This document shows positions 9,285 to 17,594 of a DNA stretch of 64,000 nt, piece after piece. Positions within the stretch are counted from its first letter, which is position 1. Every line of letters begins with the position of its first letter. A program made the position numbers and the translations under genes. This DNA comes from Paludibacter sp. UBA6032. GTDB lineage: Bacteria; Bacteroidota; Bacteroidia; Bacteroidales; Paludibacteraceae. The notes beneath the pieces were generated by a model. The model was not told where the DNA came from, searched no databases, and worked only from the letters and a program-made list of their open reading frames with translations. Where the stretch lies: assembly GCA_002427885.1 (NCBI GenBank), contig DIZI01000041.1:62001-126000 (forward strand). Direction: 5' to 3'.

Positions 9285-9320
9285 AACAGGCAGACTCACA
9301 AAGTCCGGAATCTGCCTGTT
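9285..9320 (+). terminator. Hairpin after the OmpA-domain gene
   Basis: Perfect 10-base arms AACAGGCAGA/TCTGCCTGTT with a 16-base loop, 12 bases after the stop codon. No T-run follows, so termination strength is uncertain. Confidence 0.4.
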
Positions 9321-9430
9321 GCTTTCCTGAAAAATAAAATCCCAAAGTAGTGTACCGAAGAGGATTTCAGGTATTCACAAACGATTATATCTTAAGCAAT
9401 TAAATTTTAACTTCGTAAAATATACTGATA

Positions 9431-10468
9431 ATGAAAACAATCTTTATTTTATTTCTGCTGATGTTTGCAATGATCTATGCAAATGCCCAGGTTAGGCCTG
9501 AAGCCTATTTAAGTCAGCTGCCTTCGGTTCCCGGAGATATCTGTAGCGATGAGACGAAAGGCAAGAATGAATTCATCTCAAAGGTTAATGAAGTTATTGA
9601 ACAGCTACAAACCGAACTGGCGCGGCGGCATGAAAATAATGAAGCAAAAGTTGAAGCCAACAAACCGAAGATGATGGACAATGCTATGAAACAAACAGGT
9701 GTATCTCCTGAATTGACACAACAAATGATGGCCCTTGAAGAACAAAGCAAAGGAGCAACCGGTGATCAGAAGAAAGCCTATGAAGCTCAGAAGAAAGCAC
9801 TGGCCGATCAAATGATGCAGCAAAGTATGAATATTTCGATGGGAGAGATTGAAAACCTGAAAAAGATGGACAAAGCCGGGCAAAAAGCCTGGGCTACGGC
9901 TTATGCTACTGAAAAACAGGCTGAAGTGGCGGCCGACCCCAAAAAGTACCAGGATCAGAATGCAAGAGAAATGCAAAAATATAATCTCGTACAAAGTCAG
10001 AAACAACTCAGCGACAGTCTTAATGCACAACAGAACAGATACATGAAAAAGTTTACTGAAATAGATGAAAGCGATGATGGAAAGAAATTATTGAATAGAA
10101 TCAACAGTATAAGGCAGGAGATTGCTGATCTTTATAATGAATACGCTAAGACTGGAACAGGTCTTGATGAAAATAAATTAGAAGCATTAAGAGGCGAGAT
10201 GAGGATGGCAAAGGTAAGTTACTGCAATATACAAAGTCCTAAATATATTAATGTACTTGCTGAATACAAATCGTTTATCCAATCATCAATGTCGGCTTAT
10301 TATCGTCTTGAAAAATTATCAAATGAGGTGACTAAAATGCAAACTGGAGTAGATATCAGCCCTGAACCCGGTCAATTTGGTCTGGACAATGTTTCAAGAT
10401 ATATAATGCAGTTATTGGATGCCTACAAGTATAACCTATACGGACCCGAAGACTGGACGATCGGCTAA
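9431..10468 (+). CDS. Exported coiled-coil protein of unknown function
   Basis: 345 residues, first gene of a five-gene run. A clear signal peptide (MKTIFILFLLMFAMIYANAQ) is followed by a Gln-, Lys-, Glu- and Met-rich, strongly helical chain, with likely coiled coils at about 45-75, 85-130 and 180-240. A C-terminal part (about 265-345) is less repetitive and ends GPEDWTIG. No lipobox, sorting tail or known domain is visible, so it is predicted to be periplasmic or surface-exposed. The next gene starts 11 bases after its stop, so they are co-transcribed. I do not recognise the family. Confidence 0.75.
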   Translation: MKTIFILFLLMFAMIYANAQVRPEAYLSQLPSVPGDICSDETKGKNEFISKVNEVIEQLQTELARRHENNEAKVEANKPKMMDNAMKQTGVSPELTQQMMALEEQSKGATGDQKKAYEAQKKALADQMMQQSMNISMGEIENLKKMDKAGQKAWATAYATEKQAEVAADPKKYQDQNAREMQKYNLVQSQKQLSDSLNAQQNRYMKKFTEIDESDDGKKLLNRINSIRQEIADLYNEYAKTGTGLDENKLEALRGEMRMAKVSYCNIQSPKYINVLAEYKSFIQSSMSAYYRLEKLSNEVTKMQTGVDISPEPGQFGLDNVSRYIMQLLDAYKYNLYGPEDWTIG

Positions 10469-10479
10469 AATTGTCATTT

Positions 10480-11391
10480 ATGAAACACATCTTTATACTT
10501 TTCGTATTCCTCATTACAAATATGATATTGCTGGCGCAAAACACCAACAATGAAGCTACACAGATTAAACAGCAAATGTCTGCTATCCGTAAGTCGACCA
10601 ATTGGGGCGATCCAGCGGCAGCTAAGGAAGCTAATGCAAAGATTGAGTCGCTATCAGCAAAGCTTACACAGGCCTTACGCCAAAATAATTCTGAACAGCA
10701 GCAATCGCAGGGGAACAATGAAACTCCATCGGATGCCAATGTAAAGAATAAAATTCAGCAGGAAATGGATGATTACAGCAATAAATTGTGGAGCCAAATG
10801 ATGAAAATTGTACGCGAAGGAGACGAAGGGAAAATGGATTTAGCCGAGCCGCTAAGGGAAGAGATCAAGCAGGAATACAAAGACGACGACGACCCTAAAA
10901 TAAAATGCAGGGAATGGCTTCAGTCAATGCCTTACCTTCTAATTAACATGTCTGAGCCACAAGTACAGGTGATTATTGATCAGATGGCAGCTTTCAGGGG
11001 CATAAAAACATTGGTCGTTACCTGCAATATCAAAGGGACACCTGTCGATCTGGAGGAAATCCTCCGGAATGCAGCAGGCTATCCGCTGGAGGAGTTGTAT
11101 ATCATCAACTTTGGAAATTCAGTTTCACACCTGCCATCGGGAATTGGCAATTTCTCGAAACTGAATATGCTGAGTGTGTATAATAATAATCTTCTTGATC
11201 TTCCTGCTTCCATATCAAAACTCACGAATTTGAATGCACTTTATGCCGATCTAAATCCAATTCAATCGATTAAACCGGTTATAAATTCTCTTAATAGCTT
11301 GAAGAATCTGGGTATCGAAAAAACGGGAATACCAGAGGTGGAAATCAATCAGATTCAGCTGATTTTACCAAAGTGCACAATTATGAAATAA
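10480..11391 (+). CDS. Exported protein with C-terminal leucine-rich repeats
   Basis: ATG at 10480 is chosen over a TTG at 10471 because it starts the signal peptide (MKHIFILFVFLITNMILLAQ). About 303 residues. A Gln/Asn-rich helical N-terminal half is followed (from about 185) by leucine-rich repeats: LEELYIINFG, LPSGIGNFSKLNMLSVYNN, LPASISKLTNLNALYADLN. LRR regions normally bind proteins, so this may be the partner-binding member of the operon. The gene sits 11 bases after the previous stop and 17 bases before the next start. Confidence 0.75.
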   Translation: MKHIFILFVFLITNMILLAQNTNNEATQIKQQMSAIRKSTNWGDPAAAKEANAKIESLSAKLTQALRQNNSEQQQSQGNNETPSDANVKNKIQQEMDDYSNKLWSQMMKIVREGDEGKMDLAEPLREEIKQEYKDDDDPKIKCREWLQSMPYLLINMSEPQVQVIIDQMAAFRGIKTLVVTCNIKGTPVDLEEILRNAAGYPLEELYIINFGNSVSHLPSGIGNFSKLNMLSVYNNNLLDLPASISKLTNLNALYADLNPIQSIKPVINSLNSLKNLGIEKTGIPEVEINQIQLILPKCTIMK

Positions 11392-11408
11392 TATAACAGG
11401 CATTACTT

Positions 11409-12563
11409 ATGAAAAAGCTATATTCCATCATTTTGCTTATTCTCATTTTAGCAACAACTGGTTTGGTTGCCCAGAAACCTCATTTCGGTATTACGACCGA
11501 ATATGAGGAAACCAAATACTCATTGATTTATATAACCCCATTCGAAAAAATAATTGCTAAATCGCTTAGAGATGAATTTCCTTGTGCCGAAGTGGGTTCC
11601 AGCAGTGAAATCAGAACAAGGCTTGGTGAGTTGAAAGACATGGAATTGCATGGTCAAGAGATTCCAGCAGGCTTAAGTAATGTTGGCAAAGATTTGCCGC
11701 ATGATTACTGGGTATACCTTGGTGTGCATGATAATATTGATGGAAAAGTTCAACTGGAGGCACGCTGTTACAAGTATAAAAAGGTGGATTGCATTGCCGA
11801 TGCCGGGAGTTTGGTGGTGGCTAATAATGAGGGCAGCGTTACAGATGCATGCAAAAAACTTTCTAAAACATTAATTGACCAGTTGAACCAAAAGGAAATC
11901 TGCGCATTCAAAGGTCCCGTTTCAATCACGGTTAATTCAATTAAAGATTCAACCGAATTGGTTGAATATAGTGTTTATTGTAATCAGTCGGATCAGCAAT
12001 ACCGCAAGGAAACAGTGATAAAAAACAGCACCATTAATGATTGGAAACTCCAGCGGAAAGGCATTTCCTGGGCTGAGGGAACCATGACATTTACCACGAG
12101 TGAATTAACAAAAGTGACTGAAGAAGATGGATGCCATAAATGCAAAACGGGCAATGAAGGCGGACGTATTTATACGAATGAGAAATCATTTTATATAGAG
12201 GGAAGCGGTATCTCACACGAAAGTTCTTACAAAGGAAAGCCGCAGGAGGACACTCGCATTGAGCTTGAATTTGTTGCAGAAGGTACTTTAAATTATTACA
12301 TTATTGCAAAAGGCACCTCACTTCCTGTAACAGGGGAAGAAAAATCATTTGAAGAAGCCCAAGGGACATGTGACAACATTCCGCGCGCGGCAAAAACCAA
12401 GCCCCGGGAAGTCAGAATTCCGCTGTGGGTGGTATTTGGTCCCTATCCGGGCAAAATCACAGATGACGTTTTACAACACAAGGAGTCAAAAGTAATAACA
12501 AATCTAAACGGCGAGAAATCGACAATTACCATTGATTTTAGATTGTCACGTAAGGACAATTAA
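11409..12563 (+). CDS. Exported protein of unknown function (copy 1 of duplicated neighbour)
   Basis: 384 residues with signal peptide (MKKLYSIILLILILATTGLVAQ). The first 160 residues alternate helix and strand (YITPFEKIIAKSLRDEFPC, DYWVYLGVHDNIDGKVQLEARCYKY) in a way that recalls envelope proteins with a small alpha/beta CsgG- or TolB-N-like fold, but this is only an impression. Cysteines at several sites (ECG-, CHKC-type) suggest disulphides. The last residues FRLSRKDN recur in a short remnant at 14701-14745, showing the gene was once duplicated with its neighbour. Family not recognised. Confidence 0.72.
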   Translation: MKKLYSIILLILILATTGLVAQKPHFGITTEYEETKYSLIYITPFEKIIAKSLRDEFPCAEVGSSSEIRTRLGELKDMELHGQEIPAGLSNVGKDLPHDYWVYLGVHDNIDGKVQLEARCYKYKKVDCIADAGSLVVANNEGSVTDACKKLSKTLIDQLNQKEICAFKGPVSITVNSIKDSTELVEYSVYCNQSDQQYRKETVIKNSTINDWKLQRKGISWAEGTMTFTTSELTKVTEEDGCHKCKTGNEGGRIYTNEKSFYIEGSGISHESSYKGKPQEDTRIELEFVAEGTLNYYIIAKGTSLPVTGEEKSFEEAQGTCDNIPRAAKTKPREVRIPLWVVFGPYPGKITDDVLQHKESKVITNLNGEKSTITIDFRLSRKDN

Positions 12564-12606
12564 GACAGTTTTGTAGATTCATATCAAATAAAGACTTGAA
12601 AATAGA

Positions 12607-13632
12607 ATGTTAGTTTTAGCTATTCTTATTTTTAACATTTCCCTGTGTGGAGTTTTCGCCCAGGATGAAATTCTTTTAAAAGAAAAGCCGGGCACATTTA
12701 AAATAACGTATGGTACACTGAATGGTCAGGGACCAGACCAATATGGGAACTCATGTGGCTACACTAAAGCCGAATCTGGTGCAGCCACTAAAAATCTTGT
12801 TTCACTGGTTGATATATTCCGAAGGAACCCGGTATTAAAAGACATTAAGGGGTTCGATGGCTATTGTTACCTGAATGGTGGCCGCTGCAATACAAAATTC
12901 GGATATGGCCTACCCAGTACACCATGCTTTTTCTTTGAAGAATGGTCCCTGCGAAAAGGCAAAGAAGTAAAACAAACATCTGAACCTCCTCAATGGTGCT
13001 TCGAAGTTAATATGACTGATAAATTTTGCAGCAATGGCTTTAATGTTTCTAACTACAACAACGAAGGTCGGCCATCTAATCCTGCATATAAAGCAGAAGA
13101 CATGGACAAGGCTGCGACAGCACTACGGGAACTGTTTTATCTCCCCGGGGAAAAAGAAGGAGTTAGTCAGGGCATTGACCGTTATGGCGATAACCTTATA
13201 CTCTTTAATCCGGATCGTCCTGAATACTGGTCTCAGATAACCATACGCGAAGTGTTCCGGTTGCTGCTCGATTATTACAAACTTTATCCTGACAAAATCA
13301 CTGTGGAAACCATGGTACCTATGCTCGAAAATGAATTTTCCAATTTCTCAGAAACTGAAAAAGATGGTTTTGCCTATTTCGGGAATCCTGAATCCATTTC
13401 CAGGATCGGCTCAACGAAAAATTCTACTCCCGTCATGCGCCCCAATCCTGAATACTGGAACCGAAAACTTCCTCGGTCAGCCATTCAGTTCATGTGGTTG
13501 GAAATTCCGCCAAAAGAAATAGTAAAGAGCAAGATGGATGATAGATTGAAAAGGCAGGATGGCTATTATTATGTGAGCAGGTTACTTTATGAACTGGATG
13601 TGAAAGATTTGTTGCCAATTATTAGTCGTTAA
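12607..13632 (+). CDS. Exported protein, tandem paralogue A
   Basis: 341 residues with signal peptide (MLVLAILIFNISLCGVFAQ). It shares its whole length with the next gene: CGYTKAES, a Cys-containing GYCYLNGGRC segment, KFGYGLP, LFYLPGEKE, GIDRYGDN, NPDRPEYW, RPNPEYWNRKLPRSAIQ. Four conserved cysteines point to an oxidising, extracytoplasmic location. No catalytic motif or known domain is visible. It follows the previous gene by 43 bases. ATG at 12607 is the only start before an in-frame stop upstream. Confidence 0.75.
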   Translation: MLVLAILIFNISLCGVFAQDEILLKEKPGTFKITYGTLNGQGPDQYGNSCGYTKAESGAATKNLVSLVDIFRRNPVLKDIKGFDGYCYLNGGRCNTKFGYGLPSTPCFFFEEWSLRKGKEVKQTSEPPQWCFEVNMTDKFCSNGFNVSNYNNEGRPSNPAYKAEDMDKAATALRELFYLPGEKEGVSQGIDRYGDNLILFNPDRPEYWSQITIREVFRLLLDYYKLYPDKITVETMVPMLENEFSNFSETEKDGFAYFGNPESISRIGSTKNSTPVMRPNPEYWNRKLPRSAIQFMWLEIPPKEIVKSKMDDRLKRQDGYYYVSRLLYELDVKDLLPIISR

Positions 13633-13678
13633 TTAAAAGTATTAAATAATATAAAAAATATAATTTAACGTGTTAGCC

Positions 13679-14704
13679 ATGAAAAAAATCCTTTTAACTC
13701 TGATGTGTATCTCATGTATTCATTTTTTTGCGCATGCACAGGATTATCCGCTCATTCCTAACCATCCAGGCACATTCGAACTCATCGATTGGGGCGTTTA
13801 CACCCATTGGGATTGTGGTTTCACGAAATCTGAAACAACTGCCAATTATCAGAAAATTATCGGGATATCAAATTTGGTGCGTAAAAACCCGGTATTCACT
13901 GATCAGAAGGGATTCAACTGCTATGCTTATGTTTTTGCAGAAAATTGTCCTGATAAATTTGGTTATGGAATCCCAGGCAAAATAAGATTCGATTTCGGAG
14001 ACTGGTTCATGGACAAAGGACAACCAAAGTTCTATAAAATTGAACCTCCAAGCTGGAGTATATTTGCAAATACGCTGGAACATACTTTCGGACCTAATTA
14101 TAGCCTGGGGGCTCCAAAACCTACTGAAAAACCAAAAGAAGGGTTTAATTACGAAAAATGGAAAAGCGTTAGCGACAAACTCCATGATATTATCTACCTC
14201 CCCGGGCAAAAGGAGGAACTTGGCAATGGAATTGACAGGTACAGCAGCGAACAAATCGTAGTTTACAACCCGGAACGGCCTCCATATTACCTGCCGGTTA
14301 AATTCCGTGAATTGGCCGGGTTGCTGATCGAGTATTGGAAACTCCACCCTGATAAGTTTGAAGCTGATTTGATGTTAGGAATGTTGGAAGCTGAGTATGC
14401 AAAGTTTTCAGAAGCAGAGCGAGATGGGTGGGCGTATAACAATATTAATGATGATCGCAGTCCGGTATTGAAAATAACAACTAAGCCCGGACCGCAGCCG
14501 GTCGTGCGCTTAAATCCGGAATACTGGAACAAAAAACTTTCCCGGTCAGCTATTCAGCTACTTGTCTTTAACCGACTGACCGATACCAAAAGATTAACCA
14601 GGGAAAAAGAAGAAGCACTAAAGCATAATTCGACAGGCTATAGTCTTCTAAGATTTGAGGAAGCTTTGGATATAAAAATGTTTTCAGTATTAATTGATAA
14701 ATGA
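13679..14704 (+). CDS. Exported protein, tandem paralogue B
   Basis: 341 residues from ATG at 13679 (a GTG at 13670 would add three residues before the signal peptide MKKILLTLMCISC...AHAQ). It is the same length as its upstream paralogue and shares CGFTKSET, KFGYGIPG, IIYLPGQKE, GIDRYSSE, NPERPPYY, LNPEYWNKKLSRSAIQ and ERDGWAYN. The two have diverged widely, so the duplication is old. It closes the five-gene operon; its stop overlaps the start of a gene remnant. Function unknown. Confidence 0.75.
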   Translation: MKKILLTLMCISCIHFFAHAQDYPLIPNHPGTFELIDWGVYTHWDCGFTKSETTANYQKIIGISNLVRKNPVFTDQKGFNCYAYVFAENCPDKFGYGIPGKIRFDFGDWFMDKGQPKFYKIEPPSWSIFANTLEHTFGPNYSLGAPKPTEKPKEGFNYEKWKSVSDKLHDIIYLPGQKEELGNGIDRYSSEQIVVYNPERPPYYLPVKFRELAGLLIEYWKLHPDKFEADLMLGMLEAEYAKFSEAERDGWAYNNINDDRSPVLKITTKPGPQPVVRLNPEYWNKKLSRSAIQLLVFNRLTDTKRLTREKEEALKHNSTGYSLLRFEEALDIKMFSVLIDK

Positions 14705-14745
14705 ACGTTGAAATTAATTTTAGATTGTCACGCCGGGATAATTAG
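14701..14745 (+). pseudogene. Remnant of a second copy of the 11409-12563 gene
   Basis: The frame 14701-14745 reads MNVEINFRLSRRDN-stop. The C-terminus of the gene at 11409-12563 reads TITIDFRLSRKDN-stop, and the DNA is also near-identical over TTTTAGATTGTCACG. This is best explained by duplication of the whole two-gene unit followed by deletion of most of the second copy. The remnant's end overlaps the end of the convergent Cys-rich peptide gene by 4 bases. Confidence 0.6.
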
Positions 14746-14945
14746 CTTTTGTGTTCACAACCGCAGGTAGCAGGATCTTTAGATGCTCTGTTAGCTATAT
14801 TTTTTGTAATTTCCTTTTTAATATCGCAACCGTTGCAATCACCGCAGGCGGATGTTTCTTTCTTATTAATATTTTTTATTACGGCATAGATTGTATATGC
14901 AACGGCTGAAATGATAATTATATAAACCAGTATAATTTGTAACAT
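14742..14945 (-). CDS. FeoB-associated Cys-rich membrane protein
   Basis: 67 residues: one N-terminal membrane helix (about 4-24) followed by a basic stretch and a cysteine-rich tail (CGDCNGC, CGCEH). This matches the small FeoB-associated Cys-rich membrane protein family that accompanies FeoB in many anaerobes; it may bind ferrous iron or regulate the channel. It lies 105 bases downstream of feoB on the same strand. A near-perfect Shine-Dalgarno fixes the start at 14945. Confidence 0.88.
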   Translation of the reverse strand: MLQIILVYIIIISAVAYTIYAVIKNINKKETSACGDCNGCDIKKEITKNIANRASKDPATCGCEHKS

Positions 14946-14952
14946 TTGACTG

Positions 14953-14959
14953 ACCTCCT
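14953..14959 (-). promoter_or_regulatory. Canonical Shine-Dalgarno sequence (AGGAGGT)
   Basis: On the minus strand AGGAGGT stands 7 bases before the ATG at 14945. This is one of very few strong Shine-Dalgarno sequences in the window, where most genes have AT-rich leaders. It suggests translation of the Cys-rich peptide is set independently of feoB. Confidence 0.6.
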
Positions 14960-15050
14960 GATAAATCTTTAAATTTGTACTGAAAAAAAAATTTTATAAT
15001 TGCAAAATATGATAATGTTGTACTCAAACTACTTCTTTTTGTGAATAGTT

Positions 15051-17534
15051 TTATAAAAACAAACTTCCTATCTGATAAGTTGCAAAAGCGACAAGCCAGG
15101 CAATTGCAGTGGTATAAACCATTGTAAATACCGCCCAACCCCAACTCGATTCTTTTTTAATGGCAGCAATCACTGCAACGCAGGGAAAGTAGATTAAAAC
15201 AAAGAGCATAAAACCAAAACTCACCAACGGTGTGAATACTTTTTGTCCAATATGCTTTCCACTATTGTGAGTCTGTTCTATAATTTTATGTTTTAAAGTA
15301 CCTGAAGTTCCATTAGCCTTCGGATCTGCCTGATAGAGAATTCCCATGGTACTCACTACAATTTCCTTGGCAGCTAATCCGGTGATAATACTTACACCCA
15401 TTTTCCAGTCGAAGCCCAGTGGTCTTATAGCCGGCTCGATAGCATGCCCAAGCTGCCCGATATAGGATTTTTCCTGTCGTTCCGATTCCTTGCTAGCTTC
15501 CAGTTGCGATAATTTATCGGCTTTGTCATTGGGTGCAAGTTGCTTGTTTGATTGTATGTTCGTAATCCGGGCATCATAATTTTTACTGTATTCAATATTA
15601 CGGGGGAAATAACCCAAAGCCCAGATCAAAATGGAAGCTAACAGAATAACATTTCCCATTTTTTTGAGGTATTGCTGCCCTTTGTGCCACATGTGAAGAC
15701 TCGTATTTTTCATTGTCGGAATACGGTAAGGCGGTAGCTCCATGACAAAAGGTACTTCTTTTTTTGCAAAAGCAACCCGTTTCATGATCAATGCAGTGAC
15801 AACAGCCAACATAATACCAAACAGATAAATTGTAAATAATACCAATCCCTGATTTTGTGGAAATATAGCAGAAATCAATAGGACATACACAGGAAGACGT
15901 GCACTACAGGACATAAAAGGCGTAATAATCATCGTCAGAATTCTATCTTTTTTGTTATCTAACGTACGGGTAGCCATGATAGCCGGAACATTACAACCAA
16001 ATCCCATTACAAGCGGGATAAAGGATTTGCCGTGTAAACCTATCTTATGCATTAATTTATCCATTATAAAAGAAGCACGGGCCATATATCCGGTATCTTC
16101 CATTAACGAGATAAAGAAGAACAATATCATAATGTTAGGCAAGAAAATGATTACACCACCAACACCACCTATGATCCCGTCAATAACCAAATCGCGCAAA
16201 GCACCTAAAGGCATTATATTTTTCAACCAATCACTTAATAAACCAACACCGGAATCAATCCATGCCATTGGGTAACTTCCCAGGGTAAAAGTACCCTGAA
16301 ACATTAGCCACATTAAAAACAGGAAAATAGGAAATCCCCAGACTCTATGGGTCAACAGATCATCCAGTTCGTGTTTAATTTTGTAGCGATCTTTCTTCGG
16401 TTCACGATAGGTTTCTTTCAACGCACCATCAACAAAACCGTATTTAGCATCAGTAATAATGGTTTCGGAGCGTTCGCCGTATTCTTTTTCCAACCCTGCA
16501 ATGGTGCGTTCGGTCAATTCTTTTATTTGTTCATAATTACTGAATTCACTTAGTTGTGAAAGAGTCGTCTTATCCGTTTCGAGCAATTTTATCGCCACAT
16601 AGCGGGACGATAATTTATCCGTTATTTCCGGGTTCTTCCAAATGACATCCTGTATCTTTTTAATCGCTTCTTCGATCAGCGGGCCATAATTTATGTGAAT
16701 GTGCCGGACACTCGGATCACGATCTTCATACACATCGATCAGCTTATCAAACAATTCATCCACCCCTTTGCCTTTCGATGCAACAGTTGGTATAATCGGA
16801 ATACCCATCATCTTACCTAATCCTTCGTAATCGAACGTAACTCCTTTTTTCTCCAGTTCATCATACATATTCAAAGCGATGACCACCTTTATATTCATAT
16901 CAATCAACTGAGTAGTCAGGAAAAGATTGCGCTTCAGGTTGGAAGAATCAATGACATTTATCACGATATCCGGCATCTTCTCAGTGATATGCATACGCAC
17001 ATAAAGTTCTTCCGGCGAATATTCCGTGATAGAATAAGTTCCGGGTAAATCTACAATTTTAAATGTATAACCATTCTTCTTTAGTACTGCTTCTTTGGCA
17101 TCAACAGTTACACCACTGTAATTTCCAACACGTTCATGTGAACCGGAGGCATAATTAAACAGGGTGGTCTTACCACAGTTAGGATTCCCAACCAAAGCCA
17201 CATTAATAACTTTCCCTTTTTCCAGTGCCGAAACTTTTAGAGTTTCATCATCAATGGTTCCCTGAAATTTTATCTCAGATAAGCTTGCTGCATCTTCTAC
17301 CGAAACGACCTCCACCAACTCGGCTTCACTTCTGCGAAGTGAAACTTTGTAACCCATAATTTCGTATTCCACCGGATCCTGTAAGGGTGCGTTTTTAATT
17401 ACAATTACTTTCTCCCCTTTTACAAAACCCATCTCGGTGATGCGCTTACGAAAGGCTCCATGACCGAGTACTTTGGTTATAATGGCTTCACCGCCTGTTT
17501 TGATATCGGAAAGATGTGTATTATTTGTTATCAT
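15051..17534 (-). CDS. feoB: Ferrous iron transporter, FeoA-FeoB fusion
   Basis: 827 residues. Residues 1-77 are a FeoA SH3-like domain (MGFVKGEKVIVI, YEIMGYKVSLRRSEAELV). From about 110 the FeoB G domain begins with GNPNCGKT (116-123), DLPG (162-165) and NMYD (222-225). A membrane core of several helices follows, with nucleoside-recognition (Gate) segments (GYMARASFIMDKLMHKIGLHGKS, FMSCSARLPVY), and a C-terminal helix. It imports Fe2+ across the inner membrane, with the G domain controlling transport. The FeoA-FeoB fusion is common in Bacteroidota. It forms a minus-strand cluster with the porin upstream (60 bases) and the Cys-rich peptide downstream. Confidence 0.96.
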   Translation of the reverse strand: MITNNTHLSDIKTGGEAIITKVLGHGAFRKRITEMGFVKGEKVIVIKNAPLQDPVEYEIMGYKVSLRRSEAELVEVVSVEDAASLSEIKFQGTIDDETLKVSALEKGKVINVALVGNPNCGKTTLFNYASGSHERVGNYSGVTVDAKEAVLKKNGYTFKIVDLPGTYSITEYSPEELYVRMHITEKMPDIVINVIDSSNLKRNLFLTTQLIDMNIKVVIALNMYDELEKKGVTFDYEGLGKMMGIPIIPTVASKGKGVDELFDKLIDVYEDRDPSVRHIHINYGPLIEEAIKKIQDVIWKNPEITDKLSSRYVAIKLLETDKTTLSQLSEFSNYEQIKELTERTIAGLEKEYGERSETIITDAKYGFVDGALKETYREPKKDRYKIKHELDDLLTHRVWGFPIFLFLMWLMFQGTFTLGSYPMAWIDSGVGLLSDWLKNIMPLGALRDLVIDGIIGGVGGVIIFLPNIMILFFFISLMEDTGYMARASFIMDKLMHKIGLHGKSFIPLVMGFGCNVPAIMATRTLDNKKDRILTMIITPFMSCSARLPVYVLLISAIFPQNQGLVLFTIYLFGIMLAVVTALIMKRVAFAKKEVPFVMELPPYRIPTMKNTSLHMWHKGQQYLKKMGNVILLASILIWALGYFPRNIEYSKNYDARITNIQSNKQLAPNDKADKLSQLEASKESERQEKSYIGQLGHAIEPAIRPLGFDWKMGVSIITGLAAKEIVVSTMGILYQADPKANGTSGTLKHKIIEQTHNSGKHIGQKVFTPLVSFGFMLFVLIYFPCVAVIAAIKKESSWGWAVFTMVYTTAIAWLVAFATYQIGSLFL

Positions 17535-17594
17535 TAGAATTACAATTTAAACGAATTATTTTCTTCCCATTTTCAGGAAAGTATCTGCAAGAAA

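Noticed and set aside
9605..10030. 141-codon open frame on the minus strand
   Set aside because: Lies entirely inside the coiled-coil protein gene; its Phe/Leu/His-rich translation is what the complement of a Lys/Glu/Gln-rich gene gives.
13868..14347. 159-codon open frame on the minus strand
   Set aside because: Antisense to the second paralogue, whose protein is conserved in its neighbour; no protein-like signal in the shadow.
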